Positions 14,372 through 21,931 of a stretch of 34,719 bases of DNA are shown in pieces. Source of the DNA: Streptomyces huiliensis (GTDB lineage Bacteria; Actinomycetota; Actinomycetes; Streptomycetales; Streptomycetaceae); the NCBI RefSeq assembly GCF_020037025.1, contig NZ_JAIQLH010000129.1, positions 1 to 34,719 of the forward strand, written 5' to 3'. The position numbers and the translations under genes were made by a program. Each line of letters opens with the position of its first letter. Position 1 is the first letter of the stretch. Under the pieces are notes generated by a model, which was not told the origin of the DNA, did not search any database, and saw only the letters and a list, made by a program, of their open reading frames with translations.

Positions 14372-15289
14372 ATGGCGCCTCACACAGCTCACACCTCACG
14401 CTACGTCTCGTACGACACGGCGGAACTGGCCTACCGAGTGCTGGAAGCGCGCGCCGCCGACGACCCCGGCTCCCCCGGCTCCCCCGGTCAACCGATCGTC
14501 TGCCTCGCCGGCGGCCCCGGCCGGGACGCCGCGTACCTCGGCGACCTCGGCGGCCTGGACGCCCGGCACACCCTCGTCGTCCCCGACAGCCGGGGCACCG
14601 GCGACTCACCGCCCGCCGACGACCCCCGCGGCTACGCCTTCCCGGCCCTCGCCGAGGACGTCGAGGCGCTCCGCGGCCACCTCGGCCTCGACCGCTTCGC
14701 CCTCCTCGCGCACGACGCCGGCTGCGCCACCGCCCAGGCGTACGCCGCCCTCTACCCGCACCGGGTCAGCCACCTCGTCCTCGTCGCCCCCGGCTCCCGC
14801 CTCCAGGGCGAACTGCCCACGGACGCCGAGGAGATCTTCGAGTCACGCGCCGAGGAGGACTGGTGGGTGGACGCCTACGTCGCCGTCCACTCCCTCGCCG
14901 ACACCCACGACTTCACCGAGGCCCGCGCCCTCCTCCGGCGCGCCGCCCCCATGGGCTACGGCCGCTGGGACGCCCCCCAGCAGGCCCACGCCGCCACCGA
15001 GGACGGCCAGCTCCACCCCGTACCCCGCATCGCCTTCTGGCAGGGCGTGGACGAACCCGCCCGCCGCGCCCTCCTCGAACACCTCCGCGCCGCCACCTTC
15101 CCCCTCCTCGTCCTCACCGGCGACCGCGACGCCATCACCGGCGTCCGCGCGGGCGAGATCGTCGCCGCCTCCTTCCCCGCGGCCTCCCGCACGGAGGTGC
15201 GGACGCTGTACGGGGTGGGGCACTACCCGTGGGTGGACGAGCCGGAGATGTTCCGCCCGGTGGTGGAGGACTTCCTGGCCGCCCGGTGA
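14372..15289 (+). CDS. Alpha/beta hydrolase fold protein with Asp at the nucleophile position
   Basis: 305 aa. Oxyanion-hole turn GGPGRD (47-52) and PDSRGTGDS (71-79) resemble the proline iminopeptidase branch (S33). The nucleophile elbow reads LLAHDAGCATAQAY with Asp115 where Ser is expected. The acid is probably Asp251 (TGDRDAI) and the base His284 (GVGHYPW). An Asp nucleophile is normal in haloalkane dehalogenases and epoxide hydrolases, but the rest does not look like them, so the reaction is open. ATG at 14372 has GGTGGA 3 nt upstream and follows an 88-bp region shared with the divergent LysR gene; an upstream in-frame start at 14327 is less likely. Confidence 0.85.
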   Translation: MAPHTAHTSRYVSYDTAELAYRVLEARAADDPGSPGSPGQPIVCLAGGPGRDAAYLGDLGGLDARHTLVVPDSRGTGDSPPADDPRGYAFPALAEDVEALRGHLGLDRFALLAHDAGCATAQAYAALYPHRVSHLVLVAPGSRLQGELPTDAEEIFESRAEEDWWVDAYVAVHSLADTHDFTEARALLRRAAPMGYGRWDAPQQAHAATEDGQLHPVPRIAFWQGVDEPARRALLEHLRAATFPLLVLTGDRDAITGVRAGEIVAASFPAASRTEVRTLYGVGHYPWVDEPEMFRPVVEDFLAAR

Positions 15290-15348
15290 AGGCGGCGCGG
15301 CCGGCATGAACGCGGTGTGACACTCATGTGGCGCCTGCGGCCCACCTG

Positions 15349-15378
15349 TTGTGGCCCGCCGGACGACCTCCCTATCGT
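15349..15378 (+). promoter_or_regulatory. Putative promoter of tRNA-Cys
   Basis: TTGTGG (15349-15354), an 18-nt spacer, TATCGT (15373-15378), about 43 nt before the mature tRNA 5' end. The spacing is good and both boxes match moderately. Confidence 0.4.
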
Positions 15379-15413
15379 CGATGACAGAGCACGATCGTCG
15401 ATGACGGAACACG
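15374..15413. repeat. 20-bp tandem duplication upstream of tRNA-Cys
   Basis: Two adjacent 20-mers, ATCGTCGATGACAGAGCACG (15374-15393) and ATCGTCGATGACGGAACACG (15394-15413), identical at 18 of 20 positions. They end 7 nt before the tRNA, within its expected leader. Confidence 0.9.
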
Positions 15414-15420
15414 ACGACAC

Positions 15421-15492
15421 GGCCGTGTGCCCGAGTGGTTCAGGGACTCGCCTGCAAAGCGAGTTACGCCGGTTCGAATCCGGTCACGGCCT
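15421..15492 (+). tRNA. tRNA-Cys (anticodon GCA)
   Basis: Folds as a complete cloverleaf. The acceptor stem GGCCGTG (15421-15427) pairs with CACGGCC (15485-15491). The anticodon stem CTCGC/GCGAG has loop CTGCAAA, giving anticodon GCA. The T arm is GCCGG-TTCGAAT-CCGGT. The discriminator base is T (U73), the Cys identity element. CCA is not encoded; the next bases are CCG. Not part of a visible tRNA cluster. Confidence 0.96.
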
Positions 15493-15507
15493 CCGCTGGG
15501 GCGTGAG

Positions 15508-15551
15508 GTGCGCGGGGTGTCTGAGTAGCGGTACTCAGCCGCCCCGCGCAC
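15508..15551 (+). terminator. Hairpin terminator downstream of tRNA-Cys
   Basis: GTGCGCGGGG (15508-15517) pairs with CCCCGCGCAC (15542-15551). After a symmetric 3x3 internal loop, CTGAGTA pairs with TACTCAG around a GCGG tetraloop. 17 base pairs and no U-tract. Confidence 0.7.
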
Positions 15552-15595
15552 CGCGTCGGGTACCCGTACGGATGTCCGCCCCGGAACGTCGCGCC

Positions 15596-15601
15596 TAGCG
15601 T
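15596..15601 (+). promoter_or_regulatory. -10-like box of the small membrane protein gene (putative leaderless)
   Basis: TAGCGT ends 7 nt before ATG 15609; there is no ribosome site. The same hexamer and spacing class precede the antitoxin gene. Confidence 0.45.
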
Positions 15602-15608
15602 GACGGAC

Positions 15609-15968
15609 ATGACTTCAGCCGACGCCGCGCAGACCCCGACGACCGCCGCCGCGGACTCCGCGGCCGTCACCGCCCTCAAGGTCATGGGCACGGCGGCCCT
15701 GTGGCTCTTCGCCGGACTCACCTTCCTCATCCTCCCGTTCACGGTCATGGCGAGCGACGGGTGCAACCAGGGCGACACCCGCGCGATCTGCACCGTGGCC
15801 GGCCAGCAGGCCGCCGCCTGGATCCCGTGGCTCACCGCCCCCGCGGCGGCCCTGCTGGGCACCTGGGGGCTGATGTCGCGGCGGGAGGGGGCGCCGGTGG
15901 CGTGGGGGGTGGCGCTGGTGATGCTGATGGGGGCTTGGGTGGTGGTGCTGGGGATCACGGGAGGCTGA
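15609..15968 (+). CDS. Small membrane protein of unknown function
   Basis: 119 aa. I do not recognise the family. After an Ala/Thr-rich cytoplasmic start there are three hydrophobic stretches: about 24-47, 68-88 and 97-116. The loop between the first two contains two Cys (52 and 61) and could form a disulfide if outside. ATG at 15609 was chosen over the in-frame GTG at 15600 because TAGCGT overlaps the latter and ends 7 nt before the ATG. It is separated from the upstream tRNA by a strong hairpin, so probably has its own promoter. The kinase gene follows 248 bp downstream on the same strand. Confidence 0.7.
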   Translation: MTSADAAQTPTTAAADSAAVTALKVMGTAALWLFAGLTFLILPFTVMASDGCNQGDTRAICTVAGQQAAAWIPWLTAPAAALLGTWGLMSRREGAPVAWGVALVMLMGAWVVVLGITGG

Positions 15969-16216
15969 GGGCGGCTGGGTGGCTACTGAGGGCGACTGGG
16001 GTGACTGGGGCGACTGAGGGCCCGTAACCGACATCGCCCCACAAACCTCCACCGCACCACTGATCGCTCCACCCCCACCCGCAACCGCCTGACAGCGTGA
16101 CGGGAGAATCGGCCGGTCCCCGACGCGCGGCACCACGCCCGCTCCCCTCACCCGCCCCACTCGCTCTCCACTCGCTCTCGCTCGCTCTCCACTCGAACAG
16201 GTCTGGCACCCACCCC
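15969..16216. other. Intergenic region with short simple repeats
   Basis: Begins with three 9-bp units of the form G[CT]GACTGGG (15992-16018) and ends with CACTCGCTCTC-like repeats (about 16157-16196) just before the kinase. No clear promoter was identified. Confidence 0.4.
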
Positions 16217-18343
16217 ATGGATCCCCTCACCACCGGCGACCCCCTCCGCCTCGGTCCGTACCGTCTCGTCGGTGTGCTCGGCGCGGGCGGGATGGGCAAG
16301 GTGTACCTCGGGCAGGACGCCGCCGGGGGCATGGCCGCCGTCAAGGTGCTGCACCCGGAGATGGCACACGACCCGCACATGGCCCAGCGCTTCGTGCGCG
16401 AGGCGCAGGCCGCGCAGGCGGTGACGAGCGCGGGCGTCGCGCGGGTGCTCGGGGCGTGGACGGAGGGCGGACGGCCGTGGATCGCCACGGAGTTCCTGGC
16501 CGGGCCGACGTTGGACGAGGCGGTGGAGCGGCACGGACCGTTCGACGAGGCGGGGGTGCGGGCCCTGGGCGCCGCGCTGGCGCGGACCCTCGGGGACATC
16601 CACGCCGCCGGCCTCGTGCACCGCGACATCAAGCCGCCCAACATCGTCCTGACCTCCTCGGGCCCGCGCGTCATCGACTTCGGCATCGCCCGCCCCGAAC
16701 ACGGCCTCACCCTCACCACGACCGGCACCAACCCCGTCACCCCCGGCTACGGCGCCCCCGAGCAGGTGCTCGGGCGGCGCGTCGGGCCGCCCGGTGACGT
16801 GTTCTCGCTCGGCGCCGTGCTCGCCTTCGCGGCCACCGGCCGCCGCGCCTACGACGGCACGGACGTGGCGGCCGTCCAGTACAAGGTCGTCCACGAGGAG
16901 CCGGACCTGGCGGGCCTCCCCGCGTCGCTGCACGCGCTGATCGCGCCCTGCCTGGCCCGGGAGCCCGGACACCGCCCGCAGCCCGCCCTGATCGCCACCG
17001 CCATGGCCCCGCCCAAGGGCGCCGACCGCGTCTGGCGGCGCGGCGCGCTCGCCGCCGACGTCACCCGCCGCGAGGCGGACGCCCACAAGCTGACGACGCT
17101 CACCGTCACGTCGGCACCCGCCACCCCTTCCCGCCGCCGCCTCGTCACCGCCCTCGTGGCGGGCGGCGTCACCGTGGCGGCGGCGGGCGGGACGGGCGCG
17201 TGGTGGTTCCTGCGCGGCGACGGGAAGGGGGAGGCGCTCAAGGCCGACCCGGCGCCCCCGGCCCAGTCCTGGGACGCCAAGCTCCTGAAGGCGGGTGAGT
17301 ACGAGGAGGGCCGCCCGCCGGCCGAACTCTGGGGCCCGGTCCGCACGTTCTCCTTCGCGCCCGCGCCCCTGCCCGTACGCGGCCTGGTCATCGCCATGAC
17401 GATGGACGGTCTGGCGGCGTTCGACGTCCGGGACGGCAAGCTCAAGTGGCAGGCGAAGAGCGAGCAGTACGGCCGCTTCGCGGGCCGCTCCGGCATCGTG
17501 GCGACCCCGTTCGACCGCGGCCGGCTCGTCGGCCTGGACGCCGCCACGGGCGACGAGCGCTGGAGCGCCGACGTGGACGCGGACCACGTCCTCGCGATGG
17601 ACGACACGACGGTGTACTTCGTGGACGGCGCCCGGGCCATGCGCCCCGGCCGGCTCGGCGCCTTCGACCTCCGCTCCCGGACGGTCCGCTGGGCCGTCCC
17701 GCACCCGGACCGCGAACCGTCCCACAGCGAGGCGGCACTGACCGTCCCCGCCCGGAACCGCCTGATCGTCCACGGCCAGGACGGCGGCGTCCACGCCCTC
17801 GACACCGCCACCGGCCGCACGGTGTGGAAGACCGCCCAGCGCCCCTACGCGCACGAGGCCGTCCAGCCGGCGGTCCGCGGCGACCTGGTCTATCTCGGCG
17901 GCAAGACGCTGGCCGCGCACCGCCTGGAGAACGGCGAGGAGGTCTGGTCCCTCCCCTCCGCCTCCTACCAGGTCAGCGACACGGTCTCCGGCGGCAAGAC
18001 CTCGCTCCAGGGCTGGTCCGGCCCACTCGTCGACGGCGACTTCCTCTACGCCGTGGACACCCCGCGCCTGTACTGCCTCGACCGCCGCACCGGCAAGACC
18101 CTCTGGACCCACCAGCTCAACGCCGACGCCTACCCGCCGCTCACACCCCCCACCGTCCAGGGCCGCACCCTCTGGTTCGCCACCGGCGGCAGCTCCGGCG
18201 CCGCCCGGGCCCTCGACAAGCGCTCCGGCCGGCCCCTCTGGTCCTACACCTGGCGCGGCAGCGTCTCCCCCTGGCTGGTCGGCTCGGGCAACCGCGTCTT
18301 CCTCTCGGCGGACGGGTCGCTGACGGCTATGCCGGTGGTGTGA
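16217..18343 (+). CDS. Ser/Thr protein kinase with transmembrane segment and PQQ-type beta-propeller
   Basis: 708 aa. Hanks-type kinase domain about 15-275: glycine loop GAGGMGKV (22-29), Lys43 (AAVKVL), HRDIKPPN (135-142), DFG (154-156) and YGAPEQ (178-183), so catalytically intact. One membrane segment, about 309-332, is followed by an outside region with repeated PQQ/propeller blades: AFDVRDGKLKWQA, VGLDAATGDERWSAD, VHALDTATGRTVWKT and LYCLDRRTGKTLWTH. The outer propeller probably senses a ligand or wall feature and the kinase signals inside; the ligand is unknown. ATG at 16217 gives the usual MDPLTTGDPLRLGPYRL start; the ribosome site is weak. Its stop lies 12 bp from the convergent mycosin gene. 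Confidence 0.93.
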   Translation: MDPLTTGDPLRLGPYRLVGVLGAGGMGKVYLGQDAAGGMAAVKVLHPEMAHDPHMAQRFVREAQAAQAVTSAGVARVLGAWTEGGRPWIATEFLAGPTLDEAVERHGPFDEAGVRALGAALARTLGDIHAAGLVHRDIKPPNIVLTSSGPRVIDFGIARPEHGLTLTTTGTNPVTPGYGAPEQVLGRRVGPPGDVFSLGAVLAFAATGRRAYDGTDVAAVQYKVVHEEPDLAGLPASLHALIAPCLAREPGHRPQPALIATAMAPPKGADRVWRRGALAADVTRREADAHKLTTLTVTSAPATPSRRRLVTALVAGGVTVAAAGGTGAWWFLRGDGKGEALKADPAPPAQSWDAKLLKAGEYEEGRPPAELWGPVRTFSFAPAPLPVRGLVIAMTMDGLAAFDVRDGKLKWQAKSEQYGRFAGRSGIVATPFDRGRLVGLDAATGDERWSADVDADHVLAMDDTTVYFVDGARAMRPGRLGAFDLRSRTVRWAVPHPDREPSHSEAALTVPARNRLIVHGQDGGVHALDTATGRTVWKTAQRPYAHEAVQPAVRGDLVYLGGKTLAAHRLENGEEVWSLPSASYQVSDTVSGGKTSLQGWSGPLVDGDFLYAVDTPRLYCLDRRTGKTLWTHQLNADAYPPLTPPTVQGRTLWFATGGSSGAARALDKRSGRPLWSYTWRGSVSPWLVGSGNRVFLSADGSLTAMPVV

Positions 18344-18355
18344 CGCGCCGGCCGG

Positions 18356-19585
18356 TCAGTGCGCGGACGACCCGGAACCGGCCGCCCGCCGACGCCGCCG
18401 CGCGACGAGCAGCGCGCCCGCGCCGCCCGCCACCACCACGCCGCCGGCCCCCACGAGCACCCAGGTCGTGGAGCCCATTCCCCTGCCACCTCCGGACGCC
18501 TTGGCCGCCTTTACCGAGTCTCCCCCGCCCCCGGACCGGCGCGGCACCGGCTCGGAGACCGCGCCCGAACCCTTCGCCCCCGTCAGCGGATTGACGTCCG
18601 CCGGCCCGGGATCGCCCGGTTCTTTGAGGGCGATCCGCGGCCGGACGACGCCGTAGCCGATCAGGTCGGTGCGCTTGGCACCGCTCTTCGCCCCGCCGGC
18701 CGTGTTGATGAGGACGCGGAGGACCTGGTTGGCCGTCCAGTCCGGGTGGACGGACCAGAGAAGCGCGGCGGAGGCGGAGGCGAGGGCGCTGGCGCCGCTG
18801 GTGCCGTGGCTCCGGCAGATGCCCGTGCCGCCCACACAGCTGTGGACCAGGTCGGCACCCGGCGCCGCCAAGGCCACGTGCGGCCCACGGGAGGACTCAT
18901 CCGTCACGCGCACGTTCTTGTCGACGGCCGCGACGGCCACCGCTCCGGGCGACGCCGCCGGATACAGGACCGGGTTTCCCTCTCGGGCCGAGTTCCCCGA
19001 TCCGGCGAACACCAACTTGCCCTTGGAAAGGGCATAGGTGATCGCCTCGTCCATCTCCCGGCTCTGTACCGGCGCCGCCAAGGACATGTTGATGATGCGC
19101 GCCGGGGAGTCCGCCGCGTAGCGGATCGCCTTGACAATGGCCGCGTTCTCCTGAATCCACCCGTCGGTGGTGCTCATCACGCGGAGCGGAAGGATCCGGG
19201 CACCTGGGGCCAGCCCCATGGTTCCCGTGCCGCCGGGCCCCTTGCCCGTGCCGGCGATGAGCACGCCGATGGCCGTGCCGTGCCCCTTGGTGTCCTTGTG
19301 GGACCCGTCTCCGGACGGCAGGAAGTCCTTGCCGGGGAGGACCTGCCCCCGAAGGTCCGGCAGTGTGTCGTCGACACCCGTGTCGATCACGGCCACCGTC
19401 ACGCCGGCGCCGGTACTGACCTTCCACATCTCCTCGGCCTGCATGCCGTCCAGGTACCACTGGAGGCTCCGGACGGTCTCCGCACAGGCCGGTCCGGTAC
19501 CGGTCCCGACGAGGAAGAGGGCCGTCGCGGCCCCCAGTACGGCCACTCGCCGGAAACGGTCCCGGACGCCTCCGTTCCTGCGCAC
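18356..19585 (-). CDS. Mycosin-like subtilase associated with type VII secretion
   Basis: 409 aa. Signal sequence with hydrophobic core about 14-27 ending near ACA-E (33-36). Subtilisin catalytic triad: Asp68 (VIDTGVDD), His102 (GHGTAIG) and Ser263 (SHGTSGAS), with oxyanion Asn198 in AGSGNSA. A C-terminal Pro/Ser/Gly linker leads to a membrane anchor (about 375-398) and an Arg-rich tail. This is the MycP layout, the membrane protease of ESX/T7SS loci. GTG at 19585 has AGGAAGAGGG upstream. It lies 23 nt after the WXG/PPE-like gene and probably ends a three-gene operon. No Ecc core genes are in the window. Confidence 0.9.
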   Translation of the reverse strand: MRRNGGVRDRFRRVAVLGAATALFLVGTGTGPACAETVRSLQWYLDGMQAEEMWKVSTGAGVTVAVIDTGVDDTLPDLRGQVLPGKDFLPSGDGSHKDTKGHGTAIGVLIAGTGKGPGGTGTMGLAPGARILPLRVMSTTDGWIQENAAIVKAIRYAADSPARIINMSLAAPVQSREMDEAITYALSKGKLVFAGSGNSAREGNPVLYPAASPGAVAVAAVDKNVRVTDESSRGPHVALAAPGADLVHSCVGGTGICRSHGTSGASALASASAALLWSVHPDWTANQVLRVLINTAGGAKSGAKRTDLIGYGVVRPRIALKEPGDPGPADVNPLTGAKGSGAVSEPVPRRSGGGGDSVKAAKASGGGRGMGSTTWVLVGAGGVVVAGGAGALLVARRRRRAAGSGSSAH

Positions 19586-19608
19586 AAGTGCCCTCTTCCT
19601 CAAGGAGT

Positions 19609-21321
19609 TCAATCGACCACGGGGGGAACGTTCCCGTGTCCCCCTTGACCCCACGACTCCTCTTCCTCCGTGAGGAAGTCGGGTCGCCGGCTCGCGGAGG
19701 CGTCACCTTCCCGGCGGTTCCGCGTCTCTCCGGCGCCGTGCCTCAGCCCCGAACCGCCCTGCGTGAACGGACGGCCTTCCGAAACGGCGCCCCGCGTCGC
19801 ACGCCCGCCGGCCACTCCCCCGTCCTCGGAGGCCAGACGACGCCCGCCGGTACGTGCGGCACCGCCGGCGCCGCTGCCGGGTGCGCCGCCGACCCCGGGG
19901 CCGTAGCCCATCCCCGGTCGGCCCTGTCCCGTCGCGCCGGGCGCCGGTTCGGCACCGACGACCGTGCCCCTCGGGCCTGTCGGCAGGCCCTGACCAGGGG
20001 TACGGGGGGCTGGCCGGCCACCCACGACACCGTCGGCCGGGCCTCCCGGACGCACCGGGGGAACGCCGGAAGCTCCCGGCAGCCCCGGCACGACAGGGTT
20101 CCGGGGCGTGACCATGCCTGCCCGGCCGGTGTCGCGACCACGCTCAGCCACCGGCGGCACCGATCTCCCGTGAGGGCCTTCGGCACCTCGGCCACCGCCC
20201 TGCTTCCGTCCCGGCGGCACGGAACCGGGCCAGGCCGGAGGAACCGGCGGTACCCCGGGGACGGGCCCCGGCGGCACCTGCGGGGGTACCGTGGGACCGT
20301 TCGGCGAGGGGTTGCCGGGCAGCTGAGGAGCCGGCCGGCCACTGTCGGGCACCGTGGGGACAGGCACCCCGCCGTCCACCCGTGTCGAGGTGTCGGGTCG
20401 GTCGACGGGAGGAACGGTCGTCGTCCCACCGGACGAGCCACTGGACGGACCGCCGGACGGACCGCCGGACGGACCGCCGGACGGACCGCCGGACGGACCG
20501 CCAGGTGTCCCACCGGACGGATCCCCGACCGGTACCACCGCGACACCGCCGTTTCCACGCGTGGCGCCGTCCCCGGACGGTGTTCCGCCGCCACCGGTCC
20601 CGGCGGCCGCGGCACTGCCACCGCCCCCGCCCGCCTGGCCATCGAGCGTGATGTACTCGGGGTCCAGGATGCTCTCACGCGGCATCATCACCCCCGGCAT
20701 CGGCGGAAAGTTCGGCCGGTCCGCCCGCGCGATCTCCTCCCCCGAGTCGTTGTACTGATTCGCCAGCTTCCGCAGCGCCGCGGCCGCCCCCTTGTGGGCC
20801 TCGGCGATCTTGTTCGCCGCGGCGGTCACCTGGAAGGTGCTCGGGCCGTCCTTGTGGAGCGAGGTGACGACGTCGCTGTTGAACAGCAGGGGGTTGCCGC
20901 GAAACCCCGGGTACAGCTTGTCGAACTGTGCCAGGGTCGCCTTCTCCGCCGTCGGCAGCGGCGGCATCTCGGTCTTCACGGCCCGGAGCGTGTTGGCGGC
21001 GTGGGCCAGCCAGTCGCCGGCCTTCTCGCTGTAGGCGGCCAGCCGGAGCGTCGCGTTGCCCATGTCGGCGCTCCAGGTGTGGAAGGCCGCGCCGCCCTCG
21101 CTCCACACCTCGACCTTGCCCGCGTGCTCCTTGAGGTCGTTGCCGATGTCCCGGATCGTGTTGGCGGCCTCGTGCAGCTTCTTGACGACGTGGTCGATCT
21201 TGCCCGCGTCGGCGTGCTCGATCATCGCCCGCAGGTCCTCGTGGGACGTGTGGATGAAGTCCGGCACCGCTGCGCGCTCGAACGGTCTGCGGGGGTCCTT
21301 CCCCCGGTCCTGGTCCGCCAT
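19609..21321 (-). CDS. WXG100/PPE-like T7SS-associated protein with long Pro/Gly-rich tail
   Basis: 570 aa. The N-terminal part (about 20-200) is helical, with WSEGGAAFHTW at 73-83 at a WXG-type turn between long helices, as in ESX/PPE-like proteins. From about 230 onward it is Pro/Gly-rich, including five GGPS units coded by a 12-bp tandem repeat. The end reads PDFLTEEEESWGQGGHGNVPPVVD; an acidic stretch then Trp and NVPPV(V/I) at the terminus recurs in Streptomyces T7SS-linked proteins as I recall. ATG at 21321 lies 1 nt after the upstream stop, so translation is probably coupled. Likely a secreted or wall-located T7SS substrate; function unknown. Confidence 0.75.
   Translation of the reverse strand: MADQDRGKDPRRPFERAAVPDFIHTSHEDLRAMIEHADAGKIDHVVKKLHEAANTIRDIGNDLKEHAGKVEVWSEGGAAFHTWSADMGNATLRLAAYSEKAGDWLAHAANTLRAVKTEMPPLPTAEKATLAQFDKLYPGFRGNPLLFNSDVVTSLHKDGPSTFQVTAAANKIAEAHKGAAAALRKLANQYNDSGEEIARADRPNFPPMPGVMMPRESILDPEYITLDGQAGGGGGSAAAAGTGGGGTPSGDGATRGNGGVAVVPVGDPSGGTPGGPSGGPSGGPSGGPSGGPSSGSSGGTTTVPPVDRPDTSTRVDGGVPVPTVPDSGRPAPQLPGNPSPNGPTVPPQVPPGPVPGVPPVPPAWPGSVPPGRKQGGGRGAEGPHGRSVPPVAERGRDTGRAGMVTPRNPVVPGLPGASGVPPVRPGGPADGVVGGRPAPRTPGQGLPTGPRGTVVGAEPAPGATGQGRPGMGYGPGVGGAPGSGAGGAARTGGRRLASEDGGVAGGRATRGAVSEGRPFTQGGSGLRHGAGETRNRREGDASASRRPDFLTEEEESWGQGGHGNVPPVVD
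20442..20501. repeat. Five 12-bp tandem repeats inside the WXG/PPE-like gene
   Basis: Unit (C/T)GGACGGACCGC repeated five times (20442-20501), encoding a (GGPS) run on the minus strand. Copy number is prone to slippage. Confidence 0.92.
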
Positions 21322-21322
21322 G

Positions 21323-21784
21323 TCACATGCCGCCTTCACCGTCGGCGCCGCTGCCATTGCCGTTACCGCCGCCGTCGGCGGGCGGCTTGCCCGTGTTCGA
21401 CGGCGCGTGCGGGTCCTGCCGGGGGTCGTAGTGCTTCAGCAGTTCCTGCTGGACGGCCCACATGCGGGCGCGGTGCCGCTCGTCCGTCTCCTGGTAGTCG
21501 TTGTGCATGCCCCGGACGGCGACGCTCAGGGCCTCGATCTGATCGGCCAGCAGCCGCGACAGCGCCGTCAGGTCCTCATGCACGTCACGGTAGGCGCCGT
21601 ACAGCGCGTCGACCGCCTTGAAGTTCCGCCCCAGGTGACCAGGGTCCAGCGTCGCGGAGGCCATGCGCGTCGGCGCGGCCTCCGAGTCGCCCAGTTTGAT
21701 CAGTGCTTCGTCGACCCGCCCTTTGAAGGTCTTGAGCGTGTCCAGCTCCACCTTCAGCTTGGCGGCCGTGAACATCCCGGCCAC
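21323..21784 (-). CDS. WXG100-like helical protein
   Basis: 153 aa. Predicted helix-turn-helix protein: helices about 5-32, 53-92 and 95-118, then an Asn/Gly/Asp-rich tail. No literal WxG is present, but length, helical pattern and operon position match ESX-like partners. Tyr97-x3-Asp101 (YQETD) fits the YxxxD/E export motif, though it falls within a helix and could be chance. GTG at 21784 was preferred to ATG 21814 because GGGGAG lies 5 nt upstream; ATG 21775 is a further option. First gene of the presumed operon WXG-like, PPE-like, mycosin. It may pair with the product of the next gene. Confidence 0.65.
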   Translation of the reverse strand: MAGMFTAAKLKVELDTLKTFKGRVDEALIKLGDSEAAPTRMASATLDPGHLGRNFKAVDALYGAYRDVHEDLTALSRLLADQIEALSVAVRGMHNDYQETDERHRARMWAVQQELLKHYDPRQDPHAPSNTGKPPADGGGNGNGSGADGEGGM

Positions 21785-21931
21785 GTCGTCTCCCCGCCCC
21801 TCGCCCAACCCCATGGGTCCTACATCAAGCCATGCAAGACTACCGACAGGTAGGCACACATGCACCACCGGTATTCCTCAACTGAGGTTCGACCAGGCCA
21901 CGGTGGCGCCGAACCCAGGTCGGGGCCCCCG
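21785..21931. other. Promoter region of the T7SS-like operon
   Basis: 147 bp, less GC-rich than its surroundings. Contains the small dyad CCTCAACTGAGG and several AT-rich steps. No -35/-10 pair stands out. Confidence 0.35.

Noticed and set aside
15421..15492. tRNA-Cys as an attachment site of an integrated element
   Set aside because: No integrase, excisionase or partial tRNA duplicate is present within the window, and neighbouring genes look like core Streptomyces genes.
20442..20501. Short regular repeats resembling a CRISPR or satellite array
   Set aside because: Units are 12 bp, directly adjacent without spacers, and encode an in-frame GGPS run in a clear gene. The same holds for the arrays at 24950-25010, 26231-26290 and 26531-26600.
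16217..21784. A complete type VII secretion locus or a biosynthetic cluster
   Set aside because: No EccB/C/D/E genes and no synthase, NRPS, PKS or precursor peptide genes are visible in the window.
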